Source: Betaproteobacteria bacterium (GTDB lineage Bacteria > Pseudomonadota > Gammaproteobacteria > Burkholderiales > JACQAP01). From it: 64,000 bases of DNA. Shown one piece after another: positions 63,342 to 64,000 of the stretch (the stretch's first letter is position 1; each line of letters begins with the position of its first letter). The notes under the pieces were generated by a model, which was not told the DNA's origin, searched no databases, and was given only the letters and a program-made list of their open reading frames with translations. The stretch lies in the NCBI GenBank assembly GCA_016194905.1, contig JACQAP010000008.1, positions 310,001-374,000 on the forward strand. The letters run 5' to 3'. The translations under genes were made by a program, and so were the position numbers.

Positions 63342-63432
63342 GCGGTACGCGGTAACACGGGCTCCGGTCAAGTAACTAAAAGCGCATTTTCGGGCACCAA
63401 GTACACGCTCTAGGGATCGCTTTCGGCGGCCG

Positions 63433-63978
63433 ATGAGCGTCAATATTAATTTTCCACGTTTCGGGGCCGAGTCCATGCCGCTAGTTGACCAATTACTGTT
63501 CCCCGTGACGTTCTTCGCCGCGCTTGGCTGCGGGCTGATGGCTGGCCTCTTCTTTGCCTTCTCGAACTTCGTGATGAAGGCCCTCGCCCGGCTCCGTCCG
63601 GACAGCGGTATCGCAGCCATGCAGTCCATCAACGTTGCGGTTCTCAATCCGTTGTTCCTTGGCCTCTTCCTTGGAACCACCGTGGTTTGCCTGCTCCTGG
63701 TCATCTATTCGCTTGTGCACTGGCAGCATCCGGGTACCGTCTGGTTGTTGACGGGTGGCGCGCTCTATCTCATCGGCAACTTTGTGGTGACGGCGGCCTT
63801 CAACGTGCCGCGAAACGACGTCCTGGCGCGCGTCGACGCGTCGAACTCCGAGGCCGTCCGCGCCTGGCGCGACTACGCCGCCGGTTGGACGAGATGGAAC
63901 CACGTGCGGACAATCACGGCGCTCGCGGCGGCGGCATCATTCACGATTGCGCTTTGTCACTTACAGCCCGGCGCTTAA
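63433..63978 (+). CDS. DUF1772 (anthrone oxygenase-like) membrane protein
   Basis: A membrane protein of up to 181 residues with four hydrophobic helices. The DUF1772 core is visible: GLMAGLFFAFSNFVMKAL near residue 33, MQSINVAVLNPLFLGLFLGT near 62, and FNVPRNDVLARVD near 124 followed by WRDYAAGWTRWNHVRT. ATG 63475 (167 residues) may be the true start, since homology begins there; neither start has a strong ribosome site. Function unknown in bacteria. Confidence 0.78.
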   Translation: MSVNINFPRFGAESMPLVDQLLFPVTFFAALGCGLMAGLFFAFSNFVMKALARLRPDSGIAAMQSINVAVLNPLFLGLFLGTTVVCLLLVIYSLVHWQHPGTVWLLTGGALYLIGNFVVTAAFNVPRNDVLARVDASNSEAVRAWRDYAAGWTRWNHVRTITALAAAASFTIALCHLQPGA

Positions 63979-64000
63979 GTCGTCCGAATGAGAGCGCCAG

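Overview
The window is a GC-rich bacterial chromosome segment, most likely from a betaproteobacterium. Pointers are a tandem-fused UvrA, divergent darP/pmbA, class II (B12) ribonucleotide reductase, RhlE next to an RRM protein, and a gcvT-H-P operon under a tandem glycine riboswitch. Assignment below that rank cannot be made from the sequence alone. Most genes are ordinary and densely packed, but the intergenic spaces are unusually rich in repeats, mobile-element debris and integron-type recombination sites.

Layout. 0-13 kb: 3' part of a double UvrA, a DUF4238 protein, class II RNR, an ATP-type phosphofructokinase, RhlE helicase plus RRM protein, and KDPG aldolase plus KDG kinase. 13.6-23.2 kb: a tightly coupled nine-gene minus-strand operon headed by the radical-SAM protein ArsS and carrying both 'arsenosugar' glycosyltransferase families, a sodium:solute symporter, a metallophosphoesterase, a TVP38-disulfide-oxidoreductase fusion, DUF547, DUF3047 and a 'SelD N-terminal-type' flavoprotein. 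It looks like a complete arsenosugar (or related organometalloid) pathway without arsM. 23.6-27.3 kb: a GreA/GreB-type factor, an orphan Tat-exported solute-binding protein and a D-aminoacylase-type amidohydrolase.

27.7-31.0 kb: six small genes in one orientation, separated by five attC-like sites and without an integrase, i.e. an integron cassette cluster (CALIN). 31.1-34.3 kb: an EF-G paralogue, then a graveyard of transposase and amidohydrolase remnants around two small conserved genes. 34.3-45.4 kb: glutathione peroxidase, a CoA-transferase/CBS/MFS operon, a tandem pair of paralogous unknown proteins, a carboxylesterase, MogA, DarP and PmbA. 45.5-51.1 kb: SGNH esterase, a nitrate/sulfonate-type ABC transporter and a K+/H+ antiporter.

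51.1-53.2 kb: a truncated IS1182-type transposase, an intact REP-associated (Y1) transposase between perfect inverted repeats, and a hicAB module whose toxin carries an amber codon, followed by an attC-like site. 53.4-58.3 kb: glycine cleavage operon with its riboswitch. 58.7-64 kb: two small minus-strand genes (one with a HExxH motif) preceded by a terminator-like leader, a large MalT/BTAD-type regulator and a DUF1772 membrane protein.

Two dispersed repeat families run through the window: long imperfect palindromes whose arms are built of about 9-bp units, and 7-bp tandem repeats. Both touch coding sequence in places (DarP C-terminus, CoA-transferase start, glycosyltransferase N-terminus).
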